Part shown: piece by piece, positions 10,876 through 20,967 of the stretch | How positions within the stretch are numbered: the first letter of the stretch is position 1 | Layout: each line of letters opens with the position of its first letter | Assembly: GCA_023853785.1 (NCBI GenBank) | Contig: JAJIRX010000243.1 | Span: 1-32,093, forward strand | Reading direction: 5' to 3' | DNA from: Psilocybe azurescens | Taxonomy: Eukaryota; Basidiomycota; Agaricomycetes; Agaricales; Agrocybaceae | DNA length: 32,093 nt | Made by a program: the position numbers and the translations under genes | The notes under the pieces: model-generated | What the model saw: the letters and a program-made list of their open reading frames with translations, nothing else | The model's database searches: none | Told to the model about the DNA's origin: nothing

Positions 10876-11174
10876 GGTGTGGATGCAGACAAAACTTAAT
10901 AATTTTTGGCAACACCAATGACTACTGAGCCTCAACTGAACCTGTTCATTCATCCATCAAGCCACATTCCAGACACAAATATTCAACAACAGTCACTCCT
11001 TGGCATGTTCTTGGAATCTATTTGAATGCCTCTTGAATACTCACCAAGATGCCAGTAATAATCCCCTTCTGGTGACAGTATTCTCTCCATCATAATGCTG
11101 ATAGATATAAACAGAGTAGTCTGTCATCTTATTTGTACTCGACTATTTTCAAATAATATCTTTCAAAGTTATGT

Positions 11175-11760
11175 ATGACCACTAACACTCAGGTTGATGC
11201 CGCTACCCTATCTGTTCTCATAGCTTCCATTGAGCACTTAACTCTGGCCCTTGATCATATGTGTTGCACTTTCCTTTTTTCATGCACTTTATCAATTTTT
11301 TAGGACATGTTAATCATTGCTCATGTTGGCCTGGCTCAGAGCCATTTGTTCCACCATCGGGAGGGAGGATCTGTCATTAGATCCCACTCTTGTAGGTTGG
11401 CTCAGTTAAACTTAATATCCTAGTCCCTAATACTGTACTTCAACTCTTAGTTAAACACTGGAAGACATCCCAGTGTTATTGCTGCTAGGCTAGCAGAATT
11501 TGGCTCTGACCTGACGGGGCCTTGGTATGTTGTCACTTCAGGCAGAGAGCCTGGGGTGTACAAGCATAGGTCAGCTATTGAATTTTTCTTGGTTTGATGT
11601 TGAGCCATCAAGCTAAGTCAGAGACCTAGCAAAAAAGTCAGTTACCATACAGTTGGGATCTCTCGCAGCGCTAGTAAGAAGCATGATTCTCAAGAACATG
11701 CATTCAAAGCATATAAGCGTGCTTGGGCCTTGGGTGCTGTTCAGTGTGCTTAGTAGCTGT
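11175..11760 (+). pseudogene. RNase H1-type N-terminal (viroplasmin) domain relic
   Basis: A frame starting at 11175 reads MTTNTQVDAATLSVLIASIE and more. About 300 bases on, the plus strand reads PWYVVTSGREPGVYKHRSAI and, after two stops or a short intron, SRSASKKHDSQEHAFKAYKR followed by AWALGAV. W/YYVV..GR.PGVY, then a serine-rich turn and an EA..AY..A...G end, is the plan of the caulimovirus-viroplasmin/RNase H1 N-terminal hybrid-binding domain. In known proteins it binds RNA/DNA hybrids; fungal genomes carry many copies near retroelements. No RNase H catalytic domain is visible. Stops inside suggest a relic, but intron placement or an indel could also explain them. Confidence 0.5.
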
Positions 11761-11872
11761 GTTCTTCATTATGAAATTATATTGAGATTTGAGATCTACA
11801 CTGCATACTGACTAAACTGAAAGTTGAGATTAATGGCTATGCACGACATTGTGAGTAGTTAAGGTACATATT

Positions 11873-12507
11873 ATTAGTAATTGACTTGGCATTTAGGGCA
11901 TTCACAATCTATTTCTCCACTGCATTCATCAGAGCCTCCATCCATATCCATGTCAAGCTCAGCCTCGGAATCTGAAGCTATGGGGAGCAAGTAGTGACTG
12001 TCAACACTATGTTCTCTTTCCCTTTGACGATATGTCATTCCTGTCCTAGGCGCTCTGTTGAACCAGCTTTGATTTTCTAAGATTAGAATAAAATATGATC
12101 ACTTCAAACTTGGACTTACACATCAAATTGAGATGTATCTCCAGCAGCCAGACATGCCTTATACTCGCTGCATAAATAACCATTGTATAAGAAATAGTCA
12201 TCCAATTAGTATGTGAATTCTAGTAAGTGCTTACCAGTGTTCCACTAATGTGTGTCCATCAATATAATGCCATAGATGAGCTTTGACATCAGGATTTGCG
12301 GTTCAGGTCAACTTGCTGGCTTGCAGGTGCAATTTCTGTCTGAGGTGCTGGACTGGGACTGTGGTCTCTGGTTGGTTTAGGACTGGAGGACTTTGAAGAC
12401 CTCAGTTGATGCATTTGTGCCTGCCGTTTCCGCATACAAAGCTTTGAGCCTCTTCTCAGAGCTTCTTTGTTTCTGTAACATAGTGTCAGATCAATACAAT
12501 ATTCCAA
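11873..12507 (-). CDS. Hypothetical acidic protein with a C-terminal CxCxxC motif
   Basis: Exon 1 starts at 12507 and encodes about 70 residues, basic at first (RRGSKLCMRKRQAQ) and then Ser/Pro-rich. It is followed by NPDVKAHLWHYIDGHTLVEH, EYKACLAAGDTSQFDV after an intron (GTAAGC...GCAG), and NQSWFNRAPRTGMTYRQRER after another. The C-terminus is acidic (ELDMDMDGG) and ends CECPKCQVNY before TAA. I do not recognise the family. The CxCxxC end could bind a metal. One frame change is needed near 12,297. Upstream and downstream genes on the same strand show similar decay. Confidence 0.45.
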
Positions 12508-13105
12508 AGAACTGGATAAAACAAACTTCTCATAATATTTAGCACAGGATACTCAGTGAGATTCTTTTTTCTTTGGCTGAAAGCACCATTAAAAAGGTTG
12601 AGAAAGCAGGTAAGTTTAGAGATTAGGTTCAATATGGTAAGAATCTAAGAGACAAATCTACCATTTTTATGCTTGTTTAAGCAAGGTGAAGGGAGATATT
12701 GGCAGATGCAAATGTATATCCTATCTCATGACACACATAATACCCAAATTTATCTTTAAAAAGCTGTTTTGCAACTGATACTACTAGAGCTCAGGTTTAG
12801 AGCAGTTATTCTGACAATTTATGTAGTCAACCATAGTACAACATGAGTATGTGCATGGCTTTGCTTAATCAGACCAGAAAATTCTATTTTGAGGTCTGTT
12901 TGCGATATATTTGTGATGGACATAACACAGTAGGTTAAACTCTTGATCTTTGGTTATACAAAAACATATTTATAGAGTGAGCATCTTAATGAATAAGTTT
13001 ACTTAGTGCAAGAAACAGTTTCAATCAATGGTTGAAATTGGTTGATTGAAATTTGTCTTGGGATGACAATATGCTGAACTTTAAGATTCGAACATTGGTC
13101 TATGA
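12508..13105. other. CG-poor spacer, no gene recognised
   Basis: Nothing in this stretch matches a family that I know. It is the 5' flank of the minus-strand hypothetical gene and the left flank of the hAT insertion site. Confidence 0.5.
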
Positions 13106-13113
13106 GCGGTATT
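13106..13113. repeat. Target-site duplication of the hAT element (left copy)
   Basis: GCGGTATT directly precedes the terminal repeat at 13114 and recurs directly after the other end at 18817-18824. Eight bases is the duplication length made by hAT transposases. Confidence 0.9.
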
Positions 13114-15890
13114 TAGTGATCACCACGGGTAACCTGCGGGTAGAAATGAGCTGACCCATACCCTGACCCGCATGTACCCCTACCCGACAGGGCGGGTGCA
13201 GGTGCAGGTCAGGGTTTGTACATGGGTAGCGTGGGTCTGACGAGTTTGGGACGGGTTCTGACGGGTCATGTATATACAATACATACCTAATGCTAGTACT
13301 AACATGTTTGTTAGTCAGTGAATGTATTTATGCTTGATATCATCCCAGCCATCATCTAAGTCCTCATCATTGTCACCTTGTGTCTCAGGTAAGCATGTAA
13401 CAGACAGCACATCCTTATTCTTTACATAGCCGAGAATGCTCCAAACCTGCAAACACATGAGAGCATGAGTCATTTGAGGAGATGTGCAGTTACGAAGATG
13501 GGACAGAAGAATTTGGCCGTGGCTAAATACACGTTCAACGTCAACTGAAGTAGCTGAGGAGTATATTAGTGTGGTTGCAGTCAATGCATAAAAATGCTAT
13601 CATACCAGGGATGGAAAGGTAATCGAGGGCCATTCGCGAGAGGCAAGGGTAGATGTTCGTCTTGGAAGCCCACCAGGAGAGTGCGTCCTGCGGCTTCATC
13701 GGAATAACGTCTTCAGCAAGGTATCGAGAAAGTTCGTCTTGCTCAGTGAAAGACGGTGTCACCAAAAATGCGGGGAGAGTGTCAAAAATATTGGTTGATA
13801 ATGACACATTCTGAGTAGAGTTTAGATTTATCATATTATAGTCAACAAGTCACATACCTTCTTCTGAGCCTGCGCAGTAAGAGCAATGCTTGGTTCCTCA
13901 AACTCAGCTTGAGGTCCCGGTATGAGTCAATGTACTCTTGCCTGGTGAGCCTCTCAGCTTTGTCAATCCATTCTTGCTCCCATTTTGCCGTTTTGAAGTA
14001 GTCGAGTTTACAACGAGGATCAAGAACTACATTAAGTCAAAGGACGGTCAGTGTAAGATTGAATCTTGAATTAATTTGACTTGAATACGTACCCATTGCA
14101 ATGCGATAAACCTTGGAGCAATCAGAACGTTCGTAGTACCTATTTAACGTCTTTTTGGACAGGCCAGCGGCAGCGGATGGAAGCAGGGAGCTTAGAGTTG
14201 ACAGAGGCAGTCGTCAGCCATTTGTCGATGTGGTCCATTGCTGGAAGAACCGTTGGGATGTTGGGTGTTGAGCATGAAAAGAACAAGGTCGCCTCCTTGA
14301 AGATCTGCGAGGTCATTAGTAAGCATCCGGTCCGGGCGGTTGATTTGAAGTTTTAAACTCACCATCAACAACGATGATAACTGTTTCACTATCTCCCACT
14401 CGTCGTCAGCTCAGTTCGTATTGCCAAAGGCCCAGGTTTTTATCCCCCATAAGTTGATCGATTGCTTTCCGATAATCGATTGCGAACTTTAACATGTCGT
14501 AGGTTGAGTTCCAGCGGGTCAAAACATCATGAGGCATTGTGCGTTCGTCGAGTTTCGTGTCCTTTAACGTCGAGAACCACTTGGGCAAAAGGAGAGTGGT
14601 GGAGTGAATGATGGCGTACGAGAGCTTGCAAAGCTGTTGTTCCGAGTCCATGGTGAGTGACCACATTTACATTCGAAATGCAGATTGAACTTACCTTAAC
14701 GAGTAGCAGCCGAACTGGAAGAATGCTCTTGTCCAACGCCTCCCGCTCGACTTCCGATAGTGCAAGGCGTTCGTCGATCCAGTCATCCGTGCTGTCGCCC
14801 AGTATGCCTTCGCCTCGTCGTTGTCATTCGATCCTGCTGCCTGAGTCTTGGTGTTTTCAAGATCGATGTTTTTGCCAGTTCCAGCAGCTCAGCAGTTGCG
14901 GTGTCCAAGACCGTGTCTTTCGCAGCTTCCGGAACATCAAATACACGAATAGCAGTCTTTGCAACAAGGCTGAGGACGTGATTGAAGCATTGTGTCAGGT
15001 TCGATTTGCCAGGGAAGGATGGAATGAGCTTTGAAAGCTCAACAATCATTGTGCCGTTGTTGGAGGCATTGTCACAGGTGATACTAAGGATCTGAATAAA
15101 AGGTATGATTTTGCTCTGCTGATACGAGGTCTATAATGCTTACTTTATCAGATATGCCAAAATCTTCTAGGATATCTGCGAATGCTTTTGCAAGGTTCAG
15201 GCCAGAATGGGAGTGAGGGACCTTGACGATATTGAGCAGCATAGACACTGGGACGCCATCTTGCTCAAAGTGGACCGTAACGGCAACATAGGCCCTATGA
15301 TTCAGGGACGACCATGCATCTGTAGCAAAACTGAGGGCACCTGGGTGGTCCTAGTAGCGGTAAGTTCCCAATCATCGAGTAATATTAAGTTATCTCACCT
15401 TAAGCAATCTAGCAATCTGATTCCGAGTCTTTGCAAACACCAATTTGATGTCTCGGGCAACTGTGCTTGGGGATGGAATCCAGTACTCTGGGCGTCCCAT
15501 TTTCATCAAGCTTTGGAACCCGCGATCTTTTACAATGTTCAAGGGCCGTGAACTCTCAGCAACCCAACGAACGATCTCCGCCTGTTTGATATAACACATT
15601 CAGTGATATTCTCTTCCTGGGTGGGTTCTACACGTACCTGGTTTCTGTTTTTGTGTGTTGACGATGCGAATAACTAATCTTACCTTTTCCTTTCCTTTCG
15701 AATGCAGCTGTGATTGAACCGGAAGGTGAAGCACCTTTGGTCACCTTGCGGACTTCATCAGCAAGACAACTTCGTGCAGCTTCAACATTATCCTCACCCC
15801 AGCATTTCAGGGCATGCCGACAGAGGTTACTGGTGGACTTCACGTCTTTGGTGTCGAGAAATCGAGGTCTTTACCCTCACCCATATATTC

Positions 15891-16192
15891 GGTGGAGTCC
15901 ACCAACTCCATGCCGGAGTTGGTGGAGTCCACATGGAGTTTGGTGACTTTTTTTTGGCAGGTGTACCAGCCATTTAGAGGTGGAGGCTCCACCTGGAGTC
16001 CAGCTGGAATCCGCTCATCCTCCATGTGGGCCAATGTGGAGGATGTGGAATTCCATGTGGACTCCATGTGGAACTTCATCTGAGTCTCACATCCTCCATA
16101 TGGATTCCATATGGATTTGACTCAAGAAGCATGTATATCAGCATTAATACACTATTTCAGGGTCAATTTCTAATGGACTCCAGGTGGAGGAT
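15891..16192. repeat. Left subterminal array of TGGAGTCCA-type words
   Basis: At least six copies of TGGAGTCCA or its complement TGGACTCCA (some as GGCTCCACC or GGATTCCA) occur in both orientations over 300 bases, often paired as short palindromes. The matching array is at 17,703-17,945. Such clusters are commonly transposase-binding sites. Confidence 0.75.
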
Positions 16193-16238
16193 GATCCCCA
16201 GATTTTATTTATATTTTATTTATATTTTATTATAATGT

Positions 16239-16320
16239 AAAAAAAAAGCACCAATGGGAATTGAACTCGGGCATCCGAGAATGCCGCACACTGACGTTAA
16301 ACCAACTAAGCTATAGAGCC
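16239..16320 (-). repeat. tRNA-like unit with Pol III boxes and T9 terminator
   Basis: Read on the minus strand from 16320: GGCTCTA, then TAGCTTAGTTGG (A box), a stem GGCAT/ATGCC around TCTCGG, then GAGTTCAATTCCC (B box), ending in nine T (16239-16247). The anticodon loop has six bases and the acceptor ends do not pair, so it is tRNA-derived rather than a working tRNA. Its plan matches the unit at 7941-8017. Being inside the nested element, it could give that element a Pol III transcript. Confidence 0.6.
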
Positions 16321-16416
16321 TTTGTAATTCATCAAATTTTGATGGCCTACATACCAATACGGCTATTTACTCGGCATTTCTCGGCAAGTGACAAATAACG
16401 TCACGTATGTGACTTA

Positions 16417-17440
16417 TTGATGCCACGTCGGTCCGTTTATTATTTCCACCACCCCACCTCTTCCTCCGACCACCACCACCCCGCTGCCGCCGTCGTGCGT
16501 GCCCCCACCTCGCCGTCGTCGGTCGGAGCCAGGCCCATGCCAACCCGACCCGACACGCATCGCATCGCAACGAACCGAGACCGACGAAGAACAGACGGAC
16601 ACCCGCGAACGAAGGGAGGTGAGTACGGAACGAGACGGAACGAGGCGGGTGGAGAACGAGGAACGAGGCGAGGCGAATGCGGAACGAGGGGGAACGAGGC
16701 GATGCGATGCGAACGAGGAACGAGGTTGCGACCCCAGGTAAGTCGCGAATTCCGCATGCCGCCGCCATTAACCGCTCCCCCTCTCTTTTCGTGTAGGCCG
16801 ACGACAACGACAACGACGGGTACGTACGGTACGTACAACGATGGGTACGACAGCACGCAGGACGCGTACGGACGACGACACCAACGCGTACGCAGACCAT
16901 GACGACGACGCGTACAACGGCCGCGACAACGACGACAACGGCCACGACGACCACGACCACGACGACCACGACGCATACGACGGCCACGACGACGACGACG
17001 ACGACGACGCGTACGACGGCCACGACAACGACAACGACGTGTACGACGACGACAACGACGTGTACGACGACGACGACGACGTGTACGACAGCCACGACGA
17101 CGACAGCCACGACGCGTACGACAGCCACGACGACGACAGCGACGTGTACGACGACGACGACAACGTGTACGACAGCTACAACGACGACGACAACGCGTAT
17201 GACAGACGCAGCGGACACGACAGCACAACGTACGGACACGCCGGACGCGTACGAAGGCCACCACGACGTGTACGAAGGCTACCCCAGCGTGTACGACGGC
17301 CACCACAACGACGACAATGCGTACGGCAGGGCTACGAGCGACACGGCCATCCTCTCGCCCCCTTTTTTTCTTCTTTTTTTCTTTTTTTTTATCTCGTTTT
17401 CTCTTTTTTTTCATGTTCATATGCTTCTATATTTATTTGA
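16417..17440 (+). CDS. Putative spliced unit with Asp/Tyr/His repeat coding potential
   Basis: GTAAGT at 16739 and a pyrimidine tract ending GTGTAG at 16797 form a textbook fungal intron of about 59 bases. The frame open from 16417 ends RCERGTRLRPQ at the donor and would join ADDNDNDGYV after it. Further on, different frames give a clear amino-acid repeat of the type D-(A/V)-Y-(D/E)-(G/S)-H-(D/H)-D, for example VYDSHDDDSHDAYDSHDDD near 17,100 and DAYEGHHDVYEGYPSVYDGH near 17,250. The frame changes between them may be indel errors in the repeat. I recognise no family and the whole unit may be non-coding. A CG-rich stretch with GTCACGTATGTGAC lies upstream at about 16,400. Confidence 0.3.
16800..17330. 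repeat. CG-rich GAC/TAC degenerate tandem repeat
   Basis: About 530 bases are built from GAC, AAC, TAC and CAC triplets, with GTGTACGACGAC, GCGTACGACGGCCAC and similar 12-24 base units repeated. It is the most CG-dense segment of the window. Several long open frames on both strands here are consequences of the triplet pattern. Confidence 0.8.
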
Positions 17441-17540
17441 ACCAACTATGTACCCTCTCGCCTCCTTTTTTGTCTGTTTTGTATGTTTTTCTTTTATTTC
17501 TTTTGTTTTATATATTTTTATATATTTCTTTTTTATGTTT
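17343..17540. other. Pyrimidine-rich tract
   Basis: Long runs of T broken by C follow the GAC repeat directly. The change from a purine/CG-rich array to a T-rich tract is abrupt. It may hold the 3' end of the unit upstream; no motif decides this. Confidence 0.5.
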
Positions 17541-17702
17541 CAGTGGTGATGAACTTCGCTAGTAGATAATATTGTAGATAATAATGTAGTATATAGTTTT
17601 TAATATATTATATATACATTCCAATTAAAATCTGGCTATAGCTGGACTTTGTGAAATTCAATAAGTCTGCTCTCTGATGGCCTAAGCTGGAATATTGTTA
17701 TC

Positions 17703-17945
17703 CAGGTATGGAGTCCAGGTGGATTCTAATTGAACTCCACCTGGACTCCACCTGGCCTCCACCTGGCCTCCAGTTGGATTCAAGTGGAATTGCTTGAAGT
17801 CCATCTGGAGTCCATCTGGAGTCCACCTGAACTCCACCTATCAAAGATAACTTTCTGAACACTTGGATATGTTCCAGATGGAGTCCATGTGGAGTCCACC
17901 ACTTCTGTATGGAGTTGGTGGACTCCACATGGAGTATATGGGTGG
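17703..17945. repeat. Right subterminal array of TGGAGTCCA-type words
   Basis: At least eight TGGAGTCCA/GGACTCCA/AAGTCCATCTGG words lie in this 240-base stretch, mirroring 15,891-16,192. The outermost part is inverted with respect to the left terminus (GTTGGTGGACTCCACATGG against GTGGAGTCCACCAACTCC). Confidence 0.75.
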
Positions 17946-18816
17946 AGGTAAAGTACACGAGAAATCGGCAAATGTTCTGGGTGGGCCCACAGCAATGAGT
18001 CGCAGCACAGATAAAGGTATAAGCATGACGTCCGCTGATGTGTTCAATGATTGGATCAGGTCTGAAAACCCATAGACACCGGCAGTCCATTCCTTCAATC
18101 AGCTCTGTATCAAAAAAAGGATTTGGTGAGTCTCTGGTCATACAAGATTAGTTGTACGTACCTAATTCTTTCTCAGCGTTAAGTTCTTTGGCCTCTTCAC
18201 TGGCCGCCCTCTTTATCCGAAATCATGATCACATTGCTATTGCGATCAAGGGTTCAGCCACGGTGAGAACCATCATCCTCTTCCTCTTCCTCGCTAATAA
18301 TAACCTTGCGACGAGAAGTTACAGATGGGGAAGACTGCCATTCTTGAACCGAAGAAGCGGTGCCAGTCTCCTGGATCAAAGATGCTGCATCCGAGTCGGC
18401 TACCTTGGTCTTCTTTTTAGGGCGAACAGCTTTGATGAACGTGGAAATTGGTGCAGTAAGCTTTCTTTTTGTCGCACTGAGAATTCGGCCTGAGGTGGAT
18501 TTTTTTGGAGGAGGTTCCGGAGATTCTGACATAACAATTATTGGTAAAGTCTTTCTAGCTATGCCAGAGCGGATTCAGGATGGATTTTAAGGTTTGAAAT
18601 ATATTTAAAACTGTACAGTAGAATTTCGGCATGTATTTGAATAGTGTACAGTTTCTGTTTGGCACGCTGTGGCCACCGTTCCATCATGCCAGACCCGGCC
18701 AAACCCTCAGCAAGGGTACGGGTTATGCCGGGGTACATAAATGCTGACCCGTACCCATACCTGCTGCTACCCGTCTCAAAAACCCGCACGGGTTCGTATA
18801 CCCTTGGTGAACACTA

Positions 18817-18824
18817 GCGGTATT
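18817..18824. repeat. Target-site duplication of the hAT element (right copy)
   Basis: GCGGTATT follows the terminal ...GGTGAACACTA exactly and equals 13106-13113. Confidence 0.9.
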
Positions 18825-19188
18825 TGACATTGCATAATTGATACCTACCAAAAATTGGGCAAATAGTTTCTACATAGTATAGATCTGTATAAATACGGAA
18901 TTCCTGTATTTTATTATTCTTGAAAGCAACCAGTTCATGCTACACACACGCAATATTGCAAACTTATCATGAACTTGTCATGAACTTATTGTGAACTATT
19001 TATAGGCACCCATCACTAACTCTGTGACTATATAGGAAATTCTTGAACACAAGCTGTCAGCCTCTTTTGGACTCGTATTGTTCAGTGAATAGCCATTGTA
19101 TCCTCATAAAATGTTAATTAGAAAGTACTACTATAATTCTATTTCTTTAATATCAATCTAATCTGATGAAAACCAAACAATTGTAAAA
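18825..19188. other. CG-poor spacer right of the hAT element
   Basis: I see no gene or array here. CATGAACTTATCATGAACTTG-like words repeat three times around 18,965-18,995, as a small imperfect tandem repeat. Confidence 0.5.
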
Positions 19189-19890
19189 TCAATTATTGAG
19201 AGTCACAGAGACCATTATCATTTTCACATGTGTACGTGACAGGTATGACTTGTCACCAACTTGTTGATTTCTGAGTTGCCTTCCACAACCCTCTTCTGAG
19301 CCTCCCATTCCAATGTCAACATGGCCAGGCATGTTGAAGAGTTCATCCACCTCCCTTAATAATCTTTTACAATCCCAAAGGTGCACCTAGATTTCCAGCA
19401 TTGGTGAGGGTGATATATACTGTCTTTAGCTTCTTAGGCTGGTCTGAATCCCACTCATGTACCAATATTCATCACTGTTGCGCTGCTGCCATGGCAGCAG
19501 CAGCCCAGCACAGAGCATTGAACCTGCAGCTTAGATTCAACCCCACTTCCATCTTTGACAACCCAGGGAACGCCGGACCTGGACCTACTGGGCCTTTGGA
19601 GGACTCTCGGATTTCTGTGAGTACATACTTACATGCATGGGTTGTGTTCATCCAGCCTGCACATGGAGGCTAATCGGGCTGTTATCTCATAGTTCCACAG
19701 AGGTTGACCTCAATATCTAATGGTCTGCCTCACTCTTTGACATTGGCTTCAGCTTTGTTATTTCGCAGTGCATTGTCCACTTCATCTACTTCTTCATCTT
19801 CGAGCTCTAGCTCCTCGTCTATGACTTCCAGCTCATCCTCAAGCACAATTTCTTCTATGTCAACAATACCTACTATCACTGTCAGTACTT
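19189..19890 (-). pseudogene. Discontinuous exons of an unrecognised protein
   Basis: Reading the minus strand downward, an acidic exon (about 19,876-19,733) gives DIEEIVLEDELEVIDEELEL, then EDEEVDEVDNALRNNKAEAN. Next comes GPVGPGPAFPGLSKMEVGLN near 19,580, then NALCWAAAAMAAAQQ, then a 65-codon frame starting at 19386 (MHLWDCKRLLREVDELFNMP). GTGAGG and other donors lie at plausible places, but no complete frame can be drawn. I do not recognise the protein. An acidic block followed by GPxGP and an alanine-rich block suggests one gene, probably a decayed member of a repeated family. Confidence 0.35.
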
Positions 19891-19940
19891 TTCATCCATG
19901 TTATGCATTAAAAATTCTGGTCCTCATTATTCTTATTATT

Positions 19941-20114
19941 CTGTAGTTGTAGCGCAGTTAGTAAACTCAGAATGATACTCAAAGTAACAGACTCTTTATT
20001 GCTAGTACCTGTAGTTGTAGCGCAGTTAGTAAACTACAGGGTCTAGTAAGTACAAGTAGTGAATATAATGAGTGAAACTAACTAACCTCAGAATGATACT
20101 CGAAGTAACAGACT
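19941..20114 (-). repeat. Second exon-junction duplication with a precisely intron-less copy
   Basis: On the minus strand a 28-base block (20114-20087) and a 25-base block (20033-20009) are separated by 53 bases (20086-20034) that start GTTAGT and end CTGTAG. After 15 bases the same two blocks recur joined exactly (19993-19966 and 19965-19941). The only difference in the blocks is one CG to CA change. The layout is the same as at 5498-5651. Confidence 0.8.
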
Positions 20115-20344
20115 GAGGAAGTGCTTATCGATGATACGACTAATACTATATGATAGGAAGAATCCTTGGCCCACCTAGTTGGGACAAGGAGCACATGGAT
20201 GTAAGTGCACGAGTGATGCTTGCGCGCCAAGGAAGTGAAGTGTATGGTATGCAGAGAAGTAAAGGAAATAAATGAAATATGAAGGCGTACCCTATTTCCC
20301 TCAACAAAACTGAGTAAGTGAATGGATGTTCTATTCCATATCAA

Positions 20345-20584
20345 ATAAATATGTACCTTTTCCTGAACAGTGGCCTTCGCATCCTCAAATAGGTCCTTGC
20401 CCCAGTGTTTACGGAAGTGCTCGAATTTTGCTTCGGATGGAGTGCTACATGTTTACGATGAGAACAATATGGAATGGTATCAAATCATAATACTACATAC
20501 CCATGTAGATGATATGTGCATCTGACACAGATGTTCTCTCATAATATTCATTAACCGTCTGCTATATGAAGGCCAGTCTACCAT
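20345..20584 (-). CDS. Small hypothetical gene fragment
   Basis: A start at 20584 gives MVDWPSYSRRLMNIMREHLC and QMHISSTW, then a GTATGT...GTAG intron of about 57 bases, then TPSEAKFEHFRKHWGKDLFE and DAKATVQEK up to a GTACAT donor near 20,357. The second exon is one base out of frame with the first, as in several other genes here. I do not recognise the family. Downstream exons cannot be fixed. It lies about 380 bases beyond the stop of the chromodomain gene on the same strand. Confidence 0.35.
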
Positions 20585-20967
20585 GTTTCAAGCAGCTGAG
20601 AACATGCAATTGAACATCATGAGCCCTTAAATGGTTACAATATGTCAATTGCCTAACAAGTGGATGGAACTAAACATCAAGGATGGATGATCTACAACAT
20701 GAAAGTCCTAATCTAACATGTCGATAGCACCTGGGCGGACATTAGAAATTCTTAGTTGTGGTGATAGTTGTTTGGCGGACTACCAAATTTTGCACAAATG
20801 GCAGTGTAGATATTGAGGGAACACTGGATGTCTATTACCTCAGAAAAACAGAAGAATGAATTCATACAATAAAAGTAATATAATCGACATATAGCTAAAT
20901 TTATGCATGCAGGTCTTGTTGCCGCTAATTAGAATATTGTTTGCTTCTTCGTGAGGATATAAGTTTG

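Larger units (their letters stand above)
15864..17958. mobile_element. Nested 2.1-kb terminal-inverted-repeat element inside the hAT transposase
   Basis: CGAGAAATCG occurs on both sides (15855-15864 and 17958-17967), and joining the flanks there restores the hAT frame (CRFL to DTKDVKSTSN). The target duplication is thus 8-10 bases; 8 (GAGAAATC) leaves termini GAGGTCTTTACC and GTGTACTTTACC. Inverted similarity continues through CACCCATATA and GTGGAGTCCACCAACTCCAT. Inside lie subterminal arrays of TGGAGTCCA/TGGACTCCA words, a tRNA-like unit, and a spliced-looking GAC-rich unit. I see no transposase, so it is probably moved in trans. An 8-base duplication fits hAT or KDZ/Zisupton elements, 9-10 bases fits Mutator-type; I cannot choose. 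Confidence 0.85.
13315..18532 (-). pseudogene. hAT transposase, split by the nested element
   Basis: Start MSESPEPPPKKSTSGRIL at 18532: a basic, Ser-rich leader with a lysine cluster and an acidic run. Then EL.EGMDC...VFRPDPIIEH and FICAATHC (about 18,000), half of a BED zinc finger; the other half, STSNLCRHALKCWGED, lies beyond the insertion at about 15,830. Next come WIPSPSTVARDIKLVFAKTR, ALSFATDAWSS with the first catalytic Asp, CDNASNNGTM with the second, and RWNSTYDMLKFA. Last is the hAT dimerisation domain SATSVDVERVFSHGQILLS to the stop at 13315. Introns of about 50 bases fit several joints. A one-base frame break near 13,903 precedes EEPSIALTAQAQKK. The insertion abolishes the reading frame, so this copy cannot make a full transposase, although its ends look mobilisable. 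Confidence 0.88.
13114..18816 (-). mobile_element. Complete hAT transposon carrying a nested insertion
   Basis: The left end starts TAGTGATCACCACGGGTA and the right end, reversed, starts TAGTGTTCACCAAGGGTA: 16 of the first 18 bases agree, and both begin with a hAT-type terminus. Both subterminal regions (13,135-13,260 and 18,690-18,795) are full of ACCCG/CGGGT words, the usual kind of binding-site cluster. The perfect 8-base duplication lies outside. The element spans 5.70 kb; without the nested insertion it would be about 3.6 kb, normal for an autonomous hAT. It is far richer in CG than its flanks, so it arrived after most of the flank had decayed. Confidence 0.93.

Noticed and set aside
16800..17330. 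Telomeric or centromeric satellite
   Set aside because: The units are irregular in length and order, lie inside a bounded transposon, and do not resemble the TTAGGG type.
16367..17420. Long minus-strand frames rich in Val, Ser or Arg (290 and 326 codons)
   Set aside because: They are produced by the GAC/TAC triplet array read on the other strand; no start context, no motif, and several overlap each other.
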